From: Dysidea avara
Taxonomy: Eukaryota; Porifera; Demospongiae; Dictyoceratida; Dysideidae
DNA: 64,000 bases
Direction of reading: 5' to 3'
NCBI RefSeq assembly: GCF_963678975.1
Contig: NC_089282.1
Location: 682,001-746,000, forward strand
Part shown: piece after piece, positions 42,546 to 55,101 of the stretch
Layout of the letters: every line of letters starts with the position of its first letter
Numbering within the stretch: the first letter of the stretch is position 1
Made by a program: the position numbers and the translations under genes
The notes under the pieces: model-generated
Told to the model about the DNA's origin: nothing
What the model saw: the letters and a program-made list of their open reading frames with translations, nothing else
Database searches by the model: none

Positions 42546-44974
42546 TCATGTAGTGGTTTTGACAATCTCAGCCTTCAGATTGGTACTTATGTGGGGAGGT
42601 TCTTTACCCGTCATTTCAGTAACTCGTTCACATTGTTCACTCTACAAACACTACGTCAATGTGATGGGCACTTAATGGGATAACTTACTGCCATTGCTTT
42701 GTCTGCCATCTTTTGGTTCACCTGACGAATAGCATCTTCTTGTGCCCGAGCTTTCTTTTCTTCTTGAACATACTCATCTAGGGCAGCGTCTTTCTGTGCC
42801 TTAGCATCTCGAACGTTGGCTGTGTTTAATATGGGATGGTAACAAAGTGACCTTGTTTACTAACTAGTAACCTTTTCTTGTGATCTCTTCCAGCATTTGT
42901 ACTTGTGAGTCAGATGGTTTGTGTTGGTCACCTTCTGCTACACGCCTGGAATAAAACAATTTTAGACTTTAATATACATGGGTAAAATGTTTTTATTGCA
43001 GCATAAAATATTTTATCTTGATTTTAGTTAGTGCAACCCTTAAAAGATCCTTGTCCACATTTTATTTTAACCAGGACACTTGTCCATGGTCCCATTTGTA
43101 TTAGCACACATTTAGATCCCGAAATCAGGACACCCTTTAAAGGCTAGTGCACGATCATCAGCTAATTGATCATTGGTGATGAACGATTGTTTATACATGT
43201 CATCAATACAAACACAAACGGTTATCACTAATAAGGACACTTGTCACATGGTCCCCCCATTAGGCCGCTGAAATCAGGACACCTCACTAACAAGGGTGCT
43301 CCAATACAGTTCAAGCCAGAATTCTATGGTAGTCTCACCTTTTCTGTTCCTCATCCATGGCTTTATCAGCTTCTTTCTGTGCTGCTCTGCGTAGCAACTG
43401 CTCCTGCATGTAAGCCTTCACATCTTCTAGTACCTCATGTGCCTGAGAACCAGCTATAGGCTATAGTTATAGTGTATTACAAGCTAACAAAATGGTCTGG
43501 TATGATGGACAATGGACTACCTTTACTGGAGTATGAGTAGACAATAACTCCTTCTGAACTTCTAGGAGTTTCTTCCCCACTGAAATCCTGTGTTGTATCT
43601 CATCTTCAGTGAGATGACTTAGCTCCTCTACCCGACGACTTTGTTCAGCCTTAGAAGCTTGATCAGCCTGTTTCTTGTGTACCTAACAATGGACACTACA
43701 GTTAACACCACTCAACACTGCAATGTGTATAGTAACACTAGCAGTGATGGAGCCTTAACAGTTGATGCAATAACTGACCAGCTATGCCATGAATGGTGAC
43801 CAAATTGGGCCAATTCAATGCATATTTGATATGTTCATTGTGGGCTGAAAACAAAACATTGAATAGTGAAGGGACCAAATGGCTTCACCCATCTATGGCT
43901 GCACTGATGTCTTGATCTTACTGTGAAGTGTGTAACAATATCATCTAACCATAACTAACAACACAAATTGTGTCAAAACAAACCATCAACATTCTACGTC
44001 ATGACAACAACATGCACTGCTAAATACCGTGTGGAGTAACTGCTCGTGGACACCGTCCTTTTTGTCCTCAGTTATGCGACGTTGTTGTTCCTTCTTCATC
44101 TCTTCATCAGCCTAAGTGTGACAAACACACACTAAACCGCCACACACACCAACACGTTATACGCTACACAGGACACTATTACACACTACACACAGTTACA
44201 TATACCCCCTGAAATTCCAGACACTATTAGCAAAAGTGAAACAGCACACATGCAAGAATTCAACATTACCATAAAAGGAAATAAATCACTGACATAAATA
44301 TTTAAGGTAATCATTGAAACTAATTGCCATATCTGGTAGTACCTTCATTTGGCATATGGTAGAGAGAAGTTGTTCTTGTACCATTACTAGTTTGTCGTAA
44401 GTGACAGCGCGAGCCTTCGCATCTTCCGAGTCTCCTTTATCACTAACACGGCGCTCACGTTCAGCCTCAACTTCCTTCTTTACCTGTCGACCACAAAATG
44501 AGATGGGAGGCAACAATGGTTAATGTCACTAACCACATCCATACCACAAATAACAACAAATACTCACATCACACACACACCTACTACACACACCTCTTTC
44601 TGTACTGCCTTCCTCAATAGTTCTTCATGCACTTGGGCCTTGTTTTCTTCCGCTATCCGCTGCGCCCTTTCCACCTCTTCGGCTTCTTTAACCTGAGGTA
44701 GTGCTAGGTTGTAACTGATAGTACGTGACCTCACCTTCAATTGGTTAACGTAGCGTACAAGGTCTTCTTGCACAACTATCAATTTATCGTACGCTTTGGT
44801 CCGCAGCTCCTGATCTTCTACAGACAATTTTTCCTTTATCCTTCGCTGTCTCTCGTCCTCTGCCGCGTTGTCTACCACTTTTGCAGCTAGTCGCCGTAAC
44901 AGTTGCTGCTGCATATCTTCCTTAGCATCTTGCGCCTCACCAGAAACGGACAAGTCAACCTTTTCCTCCGCCAT
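42546..44974 (-). CDS. Unrecognised coiled-coil repeat protein
   Basis: Nine exons in phase, 5' to 3': 44974-44735, 44692-44594, 44483-44343, 44111-44028, 43682-43521, 43442-43339, 42945-42872, 42819-42689, 42641-42546; 376 aa. All introns but one are under 350 nt. Almost the whole chain is charged heptad-like helix rich in Glu, Lys, Arg, Gln and Ala, without signal peptide or membrane segment. Internal repeats: each block pairs an ERQRRI/ERERRV-type segment with AYDKLIVVQEDL or TYDKLVMVQEQL and then a VHEELLRKAV, VHEQLLHT or MQEQLLRRAA segment. I do not recognise a named family. It could be cytoskeletal or axonemal, but nothing in the sequence proves that. If the last donor (42683-42688, GTAAGT) is not used, the chain ends 12 residues later instead of with the final exon. 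Confidence 0.75.
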
Positions 44975-47362
44975 TGTACAATAAAACCTGCTTTTTAATT
45001 AATTCCTGAATATACGATTATTATATAGTGGAAGGAGGGTAGTATACGGTATTATTTATAGCATTGTCATTTTCCGTATATCATAAATAAAGCTTGCAAA
45101 ATACGCCGCTCATGGCAATGACGCACAGTCCTTGTGTGTACACATTAAAACTGGCAGGCTGGTGGATCCAAAGGAGATGCGTTCCTCCCATTCAGAGCTA
45201 CGTTCCGGATTTCTCAGCTTCTGGAATTTCCATGATACAGCTACCCGCAAGTTAAAGGTAAATTAGAGTGGCAATGAGCTGTATAATAATTAAAGGGTAC
45301 AAAAAATTAAATCCCATGCATAGACTATATGACTAGGGAAAGCAACCCCCTGTATGTTTGTATATGTGCTTGTTGTTTGTATGCAGGACTGACTCAAGGG
45401 GTAACACAAGGCACTCATTGTAGGTAGGTCTGCGACCGCGGTCAAAGGTCAAGGGTAAATATTTCCAACTCACAATCGAAAAGTTACTGAAGTATCGTCA
45501 CTAAGTCACTGGTCATAGATTGAAAAAGGCTCTTAGTCACGGGTCAAAGTGAAGTTTTGGCCGGTCAAGAATAATAAGCCTCATATGGGTCAAGAGACTC
45601 AAGACTTTGACCGTGGTTGCAGATGTACTACATACAGTGCATATCTACGTGACACCCCCTTATGATTCCATTGAAATTCAGTGTTTCACTAAATGGATTC
45701 TGAAACGTTACAATTACAATTACATGGTTCTTGTTCATTTGTCTGAAATTTTAAAACTTTACCCTGACCTTCAGGCTATCTTGCTAGTGCCAGCTCTCCC
45801 AACCAGTCTTTCTTCCACCCCTAGCAGACTTGACTTGATGTTTGGTTCTAGGGTTACTGGCTGCTAGAGCTAAGTATCTTGGAAATGGCTAGGGCGATGC
45901 TCTTCAAATCTGGCATGTAAACTCCCCTTCTTGGCGCGCACTTCTCAGCTTGGAAGGAAGATCGATATGGCTGTTTACAATATGACCTTCGGCTTTCTGG
46001 GTTAACTGTTGATGATCAAGATTGGTTGTTTAGGCCTTTTTATGCCAGACACAATTGCCCAAGTAACTAATACTTCTCAAGTGACGAAAGATCCTGTTTG
46101 AGCAGGCTGCTTGCGTTGCTGTATCCTGCTCATACAGAATTTTTAATTCTAGAGCCTTCCCGGACTGAGATATATTGGATCACTTAAGGTGAATGTTATA
46201 ATTATATATGTAACACTTTCACACCTCAGATCAAAGGAGCCGCCCAGGCTACATTTCGTATAGCCGGGCTACATACAGAATGTAGCCGGACTACAACTGG
46301 GCAGCGATTATATAGACATTGATACCAAAATCGATTGTGGGATCGATTAATACTCACGTGATTAAGATTCTTGACTTGGATTTTGCCATGAAAATTACTC
46401 AGACGGAGAGCATTTTGTTATCCTCGCCATCCTACGAGTTTAAAAAACTTCAGCTAAAGTGAGAACTAGTGCTATAGCTTATTCACCAATCGTTTCCGCA
46501 TGTTTTCGAATACAGACATGCTCCCATCACGAAGCTATCACTCTGCATGGAGTAACCACTCTACAAGCAAGCTTACCTATCTAGGCCTTTAGTGAACTGA
46601 TTTTTCTATAAACGATTCAATAGCACTGATTAAAACAGTAAACTTGCATAACCGAAATTCTCCATAGGATATGTCCGTTCATCGTAACCAGAACGTACTA
46701 GCTGCTGACCCATAATCAGGTATGCATATATAATACATCCAGTGGCTGCACTCGTATTGGCTTGGGGGATTGATTGCCCTATACAGGTTATCAGTCTGAT
46801 AAGTGTTACACATTAGCTGTAACACGGGTATCCGGGCTTTGCCTGATATGTATGCAGTCAGGCATACATATCAGGCAAAGCCCTCGTGCCCATGTTACAA
46901 CTATTACTTGTATAATTTTAATTAGTGTAAGTCTTGCCAGGGCTCCTGTACTGACCACCCTATGGGTATCAATGCATGGTACCCCTGAGTCCAGACCCCT
47001 GTATATTGTCTTAATCAAATAAGATATCTTTCATCATCATGTTAGTTAGCAGTCGTCACGCAACCACACAAGCAAAAATCTGTGAATCCTTGGATTTGCG
47101 TAAAGACACATAAAATTTGACCCTTTTTTTGAACTTTGAAACTTCATAACTTTTTTATCATTGCTTTTAATTGCATGAAACTTCCCATGAGTGCAGCTAA
47201 AGTATCTGGCTGCATTCTGAAACTAAGAGCAGGTTAATCAGTATAAGGAGTCAAATAATACATCATTTTGTTTGCTGGCATGTAAAATGTGTGAAAAAGG
47301 TACTTTTTTTGCAAATCCGGTCACATCTTTTATGTTGAATGTATTTGTACTGGTGAGTACTA
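44975..47362. other. Gene-poor intergenic sequence with repeat fragments
   Basis: No supported exon. 45425-45625 has many GTCAAGAGTCAAG-like words and inverted ends related to the MITE at 23352-23620. 46207-46242 carries TTTCACACCTCAGATCAAAG, also at 53830-53865. The open frame at 45607-45867 is not recognisable as a protein family. Confidence 0.45.
46819..46898. repeat. 80-bp hairpin of the CTTTGCCTGATATG family
   Basis: Arms carry GGGCTTTGCCTGATATGTA and its complement around a loop of about 6 nt, with an outer GTAACA/TGTTAC pair. Related copies at 21389-21452 and 54378-54475. Confidence 0.8.
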
Positions 47363-47575
47363 CAGTAGAATCTCAGTTATCCGAAACTCTAGGGGTGGTC
47401 CATAAGTCTGAAAGTCCATATCTCTGAAACTGTGTATAAATAACCTTAAAGAATATTTTTTTAAATTTCTTTATTATCAACTACCCTAATAGAACAGTCA
47501 CTACTCTAATAGAGTAGTCATTTCTGTAGTTCAGTTAACCGAGAATCCAGATGAGTGGGGTCCAAGGTTCCACTG
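47363..47575. mobile_element. Complete pogo/Tigger-like MITE with TA duplication
   Basis: 213 bp, ends CAGTAGAATCTCAGTTATCC and, on the reverse strand, CAGTGGAACCTTGGACCCCA, flanked by TA on both sides. Inside are two tandem copies of the CTCTAATAGARYAGTCA motif found across the window. Ends and TA duplication fit the Tc1/mariner-pogo group. No ORF. Confidence 0.75.
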
Positions 47576-47984
47576 TACTTGTGGTTTTCTTCTTTTATCT
47601 GCCTGTTGTTGGATAAATTGATGCAGCCATTTTAGACTGATTAACCCTCCCATTAGGCCAGGTATACTGGTTTCTGGTCCCCCGCCCGCACCAAAATATC
47701 AAAATCTCTAGATTAGTCATTATTACTATTATTATGATTTTGCTGTTCGTTTCGCATGCGCATACTCTGCTTAATGTCTATCCTGCTTATTGGCACATGT
47801 TGCATTGCTTTCTGGTATGTGTTATTGTTGCTAATTGGAAGTGACAACCTTAGTATATGGCTTTTGGCTTTTTAAAGTTTGGTTTTAGAAGCCATTGTAT
47901 TTTGTGATTGGTATCTAAATGTTGTCAGCACTTGTAGGTTTTACTTTGTTGTATATAAATAATTTATGCTGGTGCATGTATTAT

Positions 47985-49290
47985 AGCAAGAGTTCTCCTC
48001 CTTCTTGGATTTTCGTATGACATTTGATTCACTGGACCATCATATCCTGCTTGATAAATTGTTTCAGTTGAATATAGGTCCAGCTGTGTTAAAGTGGTTC
48101 CAAAATTATCTGTCAGACCGTTCGCATCGTGTTAAGGGTGTGGACAATTTTTCAGAATGGAGGACCATGAAAGGGGGAATACCTCAAGGCAGTGCCCTTG
48201 GTCCCCTACTGTATTTAGTATATGTTAATGACTTGCCATCTCAGGCTTTTGGTGGTATATTGTTGCAATATGCTGATGATACGACATTGATTTGTTCTGC
48301 CCTGGATATTCAGGGAGCTTCGTCATTGATGAACTCGCATCTTGAAGTTATTAGTCAGTGGACTGTAGTAAACAGAATGGCATTGAATCTGTCGAAGTCC
48401 TCTGTGATGTGGTTTAAAAGTCCAGGCCAGCATAAACCTGTTCACTTTCCTAAAATATTTGTCAACAACACACCTCTTAGTGTTGTATCCAAGCAGAAGT
48501 ATTTGGTTCTTATATTTGATAGCACTCTTTCTTGGTCTTCTAAAGTATGTAGATCAATGTCATACTACTTATATTTGTTGAACAAACAGAGGTTGATCTT
48601 TAAGACAGATTTGTTTAAGATGCTTATTGAAAGTTTGGTATTTTCTCATGTTTTGTACTGTTTACCAGTTTGGGGTCCATCCCTCACAAATGCTAATGTC
48701 AATCGCTTGAAATGTCTACAACATCGAGCCATTCGTCTATGTTTGGGTCTTCGTAAGTATGACCACATATCCCATCATTTTCACACTTTACACTGGCTGC
48801 CAATAGGCAGTATGATACAATATCGCACACTCTGTGCAATGCACCATCAGTACTTTCAACCAAAACATATACCATTAGTTCCACCAATATCATTTGGACG
48901 TCAACATCAATATGCTACTCGTACTACACAGTTATTTGCACAGCCACCAAGATGTAGACTTTCTTTTACTCAAAAGCATTTTAGATCTCAAGCTGCCCAC
49001 TGGTGGAATGCAGTTCCTAACGACATGTTAACATCTCCAACTTTTCAGGACGATTGATTTTCTTATTTGTGTAAAATTTGTTGATGATTTTTGTGTTTGT
49101 AAATTGTTTGCTTAATTGTTTTGTATGTGCTATGTGTGTGTTGTAATTTTTTGTTCAGTTATTGTGTGTGTGCTGTTGTAATTTATATGTGTATATGTAT
49201 GCTATTTTTGTGTTTCCTCCTCAGTTAGGGAAGAACGGCATTGCCGACTGACTTGAGGCTAATTTAAAGATCAATCAATCAATCAATCAG
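47985..49290 (+). mobile_element. 5'-truncated LINE with intact C-terminal reverse transcriptase ORF
   Basis: An open frame from 48005 to 49057 encodes about 350 aa of non-LTR reverse transcriptase: FDSLDHHILLDKL, the GIPQGSALGPLLYL block, catalytic YADDTT, and a C-terminal thumb/tail with LHWLPI and WWNAVPNDM. The endonuclease and N-terminal RT are missing, so it is a typical 5' truncation. The element ends after a short 3' UTR in (ATCA)n at 49271-49289, as in CR1/L2-like LINEs. Absence of stops over 1 kb implies a recent insertion. No clear target duplication found. Confidence 0.9.
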
Positions 49291-49526
49291 TTCATAACAT
49301 ATATATATATATATTTAGATATATTTATTATGTACTCTTGAATACAGTCATGTAGCTGTATCCAGTAGTTTTAATATAGTGATTTTAACAGTATAATAAT
49401 AATAATGACATAATGACAAAATTTGCCCGCCCACTTGTCCCTTTCAGAGTGAGCAGGACCAGAACCAGTATAGCAATTGGAGTGGCCTTAGATTACTATG
49501 GTATAAAAGGAGGCTTGCTACAGTAG

Positions 49527-49935
49527 ATCAAATCTTTTCTTACTAACTGTGCAAAGAGTTTTTTTTTTTTGTTATTTTAACAATGATGGTATATGTTCTT
49601 CTCCCTGCAGTGTGACATCAGGAGCCCCACAAGGATCAGTGCTGCATAAATGACATATAGCATCTAATATATCCACAGTCAACTAAGGATTTTTGCTGAC
49701 AACTATTACTGGCTATTAAGATCATAAGATATTCCAAGGTGACTTTTCAAGCTACTGATTGGCATGGGCTGATGTTTGGCAGATAAGTGCTGCATCATAC
49801 GGCTGTAGTCTACTAGTAATTTTATGTACAGAACCCCTTTACAGAAACACCACTATCTGGGAGTGCTTTTAGATGATAAGTTGTCATGGACTCTTCACAT
49901 AAACTCAATTTACAACAAAGCAAATTGCTGTTAAC
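49527..49935 (+). mobile_element. Decayed LINE reverse-transcriptase relic
   Basis: Fragments of RT signature in different frames: SFLTN near 49537, VTSGAPQGSVL at 49613-49645, a degenerate IFAD-like box near 49690, and HYLGVLLDDKLSWT at 49855-49895. Stops and frameshifts interrupt it. The wording differs from the neighbouring young LINE, so it is an older, separate insertion. Confidence 0.7.
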
Positions 49936-50357
49936 AGGTTAACCCTTAATCTTGCAAAGAACTTTTGGGAAATGCATGTTTACACAATATGGGCACGCGT
50001 GGTGACACTAGTACCTGATCATTGTGCTGTAACACAAACCATAGAGGAGGAGCCATAGAGACAGTATGACTGACATGCTACTAACATTGAATTGGCCATC
50101 ACTTGAGAAGACACTCTAAACAGGATGATACACATTCCTTTTCAGTACTTGCCAGCATCACCCCCTTAGCAACTACTAGGGCAAACCATAGAATTTCGAC
50201 CCTTGATTTGTCTAGTTCCTGTTATTAATACAGGTAATAGTTGTATATTATCATCTCTGTCACCCTTGATGGGTTTTACCATGACTAACTATTGTCAATG
50301 AGTTGATCAATAAAATTTTAGACATGTCATGTGGAAATGGGCCATGCAACCGTACTC

Positions 50358-50538
50358 ACACACACACACACACTACACGCACTACACGCACTACACACAC
50401 ACACTACACGCACTACACTACACACACACACACACTACTACACACACTACACACACACACTACACACACACACACTACACACACACAAACACACTACACA
50501 CACATACTACACATACACACACTACACATACACACACT

Positions 50539-50569
<31 letters not shown>

Positions 50570-50576
50570 ACACACA
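50358..50576. repeat. Compound (CA)n microsatellite with CTA interruptions
   Basis: CACACACTACACACAC-type units over about 220 bp. It is the same compound type as 6204-6432 and 19889-20232 but in the opposite orientation. Confidence 0.9.
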
Positions 50577-50812
50577 CAAAATGGTTGATATACACTATGA
50601 TATAGCAGTGATCTACTATAATAGAACAGTTAGATTTATATCATTTTCAGTGGCTATACTTATTTTGTGTGTAACTAAAAGTTTAAATCTAACTGCTTAA
50701 CTGCTTATAGCATTTTTAGAGCTTTTTCCTAGGTATCCCTCAGACTCCCCAAAATGGCATCCATATAGCTGTTGCATAATTCAAAGTAGAACTTTAATAT
50801 ATGAAGTTAGCC

Positions 50813-51025
50813 CTAACTAGCCCTAAGTTAGCCCTAACTAGCCTTAAGTTAGCCCTAACTAGCCCTAAGTTAGCCCTAACTAGCCTTAAGTTAGCCCTAA
50901 CTAGCCCTAAGTTAGCCCTAACTAGCCTTAAGTTAGCCCTAACTAGCCTTAAGTTAGCCCTAACTAGCCCTAAGTTAGCCCTAACTAGCCCTAAGTTAGC
51001 CCTAACTAGCCCCTTAAGTTAGCCG
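50813..51025. repeat. 21-bp minisatellite, about ten copies
   Basis: Unit AGTTAGCCCTAACTAGCCCT with one extra A, alternating with a CCTTA variant. Translates as a seven-residue LKLALTS repeat, but there is no sign of a gene around it. Confidence 0.9.
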
Positions 51026-51302
51026 TCTAACTCTTTAGTGTACTCCATGCACGGCCCCCAAGACATGCTAAACCAAAAGTACCAGCTAATGCTTCTGGTA
51101 GCTGATAAAATGTTGTTTTGCAGTGCTATACAGTATAGTTAGCAGCCACACAGAAAGGCCACCTCTCTATAGTGGCCAACTTTATCTGATTAATTTTGTT
51201 GGAGTACAACTATAGCTGCACTGATACCATCATAGAAACATGAATTGCTAGCTATTCTACAACCTTACACAATTTATGACAACTGATGCATGAACACGTT
51301 AT

Positions 51303-51410
51303 AGGAGGAAGTGTTGAGTTTGATCATTTCTTGCTGGAGTTGTTCCAATAAAAACAATATTGACCCATCCTCTCTACCTAATGGTTCTCTTGTTAATAGT
51401 TGTACATGAC
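51303..51410 (+). pseudogene. Decayed Calx-beta exon fragment (short copy)
   Basis: GGAGGAAGTGTTGAGTTTGA parallels the start of the intact exon at 63738-63538, and a later piece reads as IDPSSLPNGSLVN, a Calx-beta-type segment. The middle is deleted and stops are present. Same orientation as the next relic, opposite to the intact gene. Confidence 0.5.
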
Positions 51411-52902
51411 ATGATATACAGTGAGTACATATGGTTACAATAACATGTAATCCCTGGACCCTTGTTAATTATTACCATAAAAGGACAATTGTAGCGTTCA
51501 TCAGAACTACCATGTATATATTTGATATTGCTCAACACAGTTCAGTAGTCATTGTGTAGCTATGTTGCTCCAATACTCTCCTATAACTATCTTATGATAT
51601 GCATACAGTATATGCTCAATGTTGCTATATATGCTCTCAATCATTATCATTCTCTATGCTCACAATATAACATATAAGTGTTCTTTGTAGTTTATTATAT
51701 AACTGAAGCTCAGCAGGCTAGGATTTCAGGCAACTACACTTCATCTATGATACAGCTTCCCGGACACAGATATTTGTTTGCAGTTAATTCTAAAACATCC
51801 TTTACATATTCTAATAAAAGCCACCGTGCAGGCTGATCAAATTTCCCTAAATCAGCTAATTATTGTTATTGTATGAAGGGCTCGTTGACTCAATGAAGCA
51901 ACAGGAGGTGGTGATAGAGCAAGCCTCTCTACTAGAAGAGGCTTAGATCCTCCATTTAAAGATGAGAATACTCTAATAGAACAGTCATGTACTGAAATAA
52001 AACATGTATTTTCGGTTACAATTAGCCAAATTTGAAATATTGATTTTCCTATGGGAACAGAGCATTTCCAAGGATTTCAGTAAACTTTTGAAATCTATGT
52101 TCCTACAGTTTCAGCATGCAGGAACACCACACACTAAGTTTGACAGCATAAAAGTGAGTAGTTTGCCAAAATATTTTAAAATGTTTTTCAACACACAGTT
52201 TAGAGCATGTGGCATGATCATTATACATGTTGCACATTCTAGGTATTTTGAAGGTCCACTGTACTGGTAGCAAAGTTAATTAAATAATAGAATAATTAAT
52301 TACTGAATTAGCTAAGCTAATCAAAATTTGGTACATTGGGTGATGTGTTACATCTACTACTGGGCATTAAAAAAGTATATACACGAATTATTAGACAGCT
52401 ACAAAATTTAATCAAACAAATATATAGCCTGCACATTTGATTTGTTCTGATGTATAGTTGGGTAGACAGTAACTATGGTAACTCATTATTGATCTCTGAT
52501 ATCACGATGTATATATAACATAGATGTAGTAGTAGTAGTAATTGTAGTGGTAGGAGTAGCAGTTGTATAATGAGATATTGTTTGCTTTGCATGCACTGTC
52601 TGATTTGTAGTTAAACATTTGAAGGTTATAATTGAATATGTGCAACCTTGTAACTATGATAGTTACAAAGATGGTTTTCAGATGTGCTCTCTTGAAACTT
52701 TTTAATATTGAGATACTCTAAATTGCCAAATATACTCTAATAGAGCATTCATATGTATATTAACAAGTTTATTAATGTTCTTGAACTATATTGTTGGAAA
52801 TGATGTAAAGTGCTGAATTTCAGCATTTTATTTCTAGACCAGATATTGCAGTTGTGAGTGATGCAAAACTGAGTATGAGATACAGTATTACTAACATGTT
52901 AC

Positions 52903-53090
52903 AGGAGGAGGTGTTGATTATACTTCTGGACCATACACTGTCATATTTAGTGACCAGGGTTCCATTTGATGTTCCAATAAAATACTGGAAAATACTTAGC
53001 TAGGACTTCACTTTCACTATTGATTCATCCTCACTACCTGGTGATATTGTTGTTAGTAATACTACACTGGATGATGATTGTAAGTTGTAG
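52903..53090 (+). pseudogene. Decayed Calx-beta exon copy
   Basis: Begins with an intron-like ACAG then encodes GGVDYTSGPYTVIF, close to GGVDYDSGPYTVTF in the intact exon at 63738-63538. It continues as VPFDVPI, ENT, and SSLPGDIVVSNTTLDDD in shifted frames with stops, then GTAAGT. A full Calx-beta exon with its splice borders can therefore be traced but not translated. Confidence 0.75.
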
Positions 53091-54039
53091 TTAATGCTCG
53101 TAATTATTACTTTGCCAGAAACATATGGAGGGAATTTCCTAGGGCTCCTGAACACTCCCTATCAACTTTTTCCTGACTGTATAAACACGCAGAAAAGTCA
53201 GTACAATGAGTGTATGAAACACGAAGATTATACTGAGTTTTGGAGAGTACATGTTCCCACTAAGTAGTAAAATTTGGAGATGCTTTAATCAAACAGTAAC
53301 AGAAATAACTGTGTAAGAAGGAAAAGAAGCACACTGGATTTAAAAGTTGTCCAAATTTCAGAAATTTTCCATTATGCATTGGGAAACAATCCTCATATAT
53401 AGCTTACTAGAGATTATACATATTCAAACAATTCACACTCACACAACATTTATATGTATGCATTCCTACTGGTCCTTAATGACACCACAAAGTCCCAGTG
53501 TCATCATCATACTGCCGATCATTATGGTGTCCAGGTTAGTTTATAAAGTGATCAGAATTATATAAATGACAATGAACACCTCTCTAATAGTTCAGTATCA
53601 CTGAGTAGGTATAGACAACTATTTACATCACATATAATTGTAATGATTCTGTCTTTATAACTATATTTGTCATATGTGGTTATAATGATTAAAATTATTA
53701 TCACTCTTTTTACTTACTTCACAGCATTGGCATTGTGCAAATGTAGGCAAACCTTAGTCTTGTACTTTGCTTGGGAGAGATCAAAGTGCCATGTACTGTA
53801 TTGTCCATACAATGGCTGCATAACTATGTATGTACCACTTTCACACCTCAGATCAAAGGAAAGCCAGTGCATATATATATCACATATTGCACTGACTCAA
53901 AATGTTTACGAGATATACGCACTCTGCTACCAGTGCATATCTCATTAAGGCAGTGTGTATATCTCGATCGTTAACTTGAGACATTGCACACCTAATAGGA
54001 GTGCACACTATATCCAGAAATCATTAGATTTATTTGATG

Positions 54040-54337
54040 TTATACTGTTATCTCTCTTCTCTTATATAGACAATCAAGCAGCTGTAATTGTGGGATTGAA
54101 TTGTGCCAAACTGATTGTGAGATTCAATTTTAATACATCAACTGTAGTTTTTCTTTTATAAATGTGGTAAAGAACCATAATTAACACTAGTCTCTTAAAA
54201 TTACTATATTAGCAAAAATAAAATCAAACTACTGTTTGATGTATTAAAATTGAATCCCACAATCACAGCTTGTTTGGCAAAATTCAATCCCACAATCACA
54301 GCTTACTTGGTTCCCTATATAAGAGAAGGGTATAACA
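54040..54337. mobile_element. Foldback element
   Basis: Left arm with TTCTCTTATATAG and GTGGGATTGAATTGTGCC; right arm with its complement, including GGCAAAATTCAATCCCAC. Arms of about 100 bp around a central 80-100 bp. The right arm has the GTGGGATT block twice. Confidence 0.7.
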
Positions 54338-54377
54338 ACCAAAGATTTTGCCAATTAGGTAAGTCTGCAGAGCATAT

Positions 54378-54475
54378 TAGTTATACCACAGGCACTTGTG
54401 CTTTGCCTGTATATATACATATATATATATATATATCAGGCAAAGCACTCATGCCCATAATATAACTATTACATA
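54378..54475. repeat. Hairpin of the CTTTGCCTGATATG family with (TA)n loop
   Basis: GTGCTTTGCCTG and its complement CAGGCAAAGCAC flank an expanded TATATA loop. The outer AGTTATAC/ATATAACT also pairs. Related to 46819-46898. Confidence 0.7.
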
Positions 54476-54954
54476 TATAGCTACTCCTCTTAATCAAAAC
54501 TACAGAATCTGGGAATTATTCTGTGAGATTTATCTGACTCCCCATAGTCATAGTGTGATTAGCAATACTATTTTGTTTTCAGAGGATCATCAACAACTAT
54601 ACATACAGCTAGATACATGATGCTTCATTCAGGTAACTGATTCTTAACTGCATTTACTAATAGAATACTTGGTAATCATCTGTTTTTCCCTGGACTGAGG
54701 GCTGTTGTGAATGTATCCACTTTCAACAGCGAATTATATATTGTGCTAAAGCATTAAAAGCAACACAGCTATACACTAACGGTAATGGCATGCTCATTTA
54801 GTGCACATATTAAGCAAACCACAGCACATGTACAGGACTACCAATACACTATCAATTGACCAATTAGGAATGGCTATAAGAAGTTGTGCATGTGCTTGCA
54901 ACTGCTGTGACATACAATTGTATTTAAACAAGTATCTAGCTATATGTTTTGGTT

Positions 54955-55101
54955 TGTGCGTGTGTGTGTGTGTAGTGTGCATGTGAGTGTGTGCGTGTGT
55001 GTGTGTGTAGTGTGCGTGTGTGTGTGTAGTGTGCGTGTGTGTGTGTGTGTGTGTAGTGTGCATGTGTGTAGTGTGCGTGCGTGCGTGTGTGTGTGTGTGT
55101 G
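54955..55101. repeat. Compound (TG)n microsatellite
   Basis: TGTGTG runs broken by TAGTGTGC and ATGTG. Reverse-strand His/Thr frames are artefacts of the repeat. Confidence 0.9.

Larger units (their letters stand above)
51026..54039. other. Gene-free AT-rich stretch with relics
   Basis: Apart from two decayed Calx-beta exon copies and CTCTAATAG motif copies at 51969 and 52735, no coding or RNA gene was recognised. 53760-53990 contains GATCAAAG and GTGCATAT words in both orientations, probably a degraded small element. Confidence 0.4.

Noticed and set aside
45607-45867. 86-codon open frame in intergenic DNA
   Set aside because: Starts inside a repeat-derived stretch, no domain recognised, no splice partners.
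50801-51022. Seven-residue LKLALTS repeat as an amphipathic peptide gene
   Set aside because: Pure minisatellite translation without promoter, splice or homology support.
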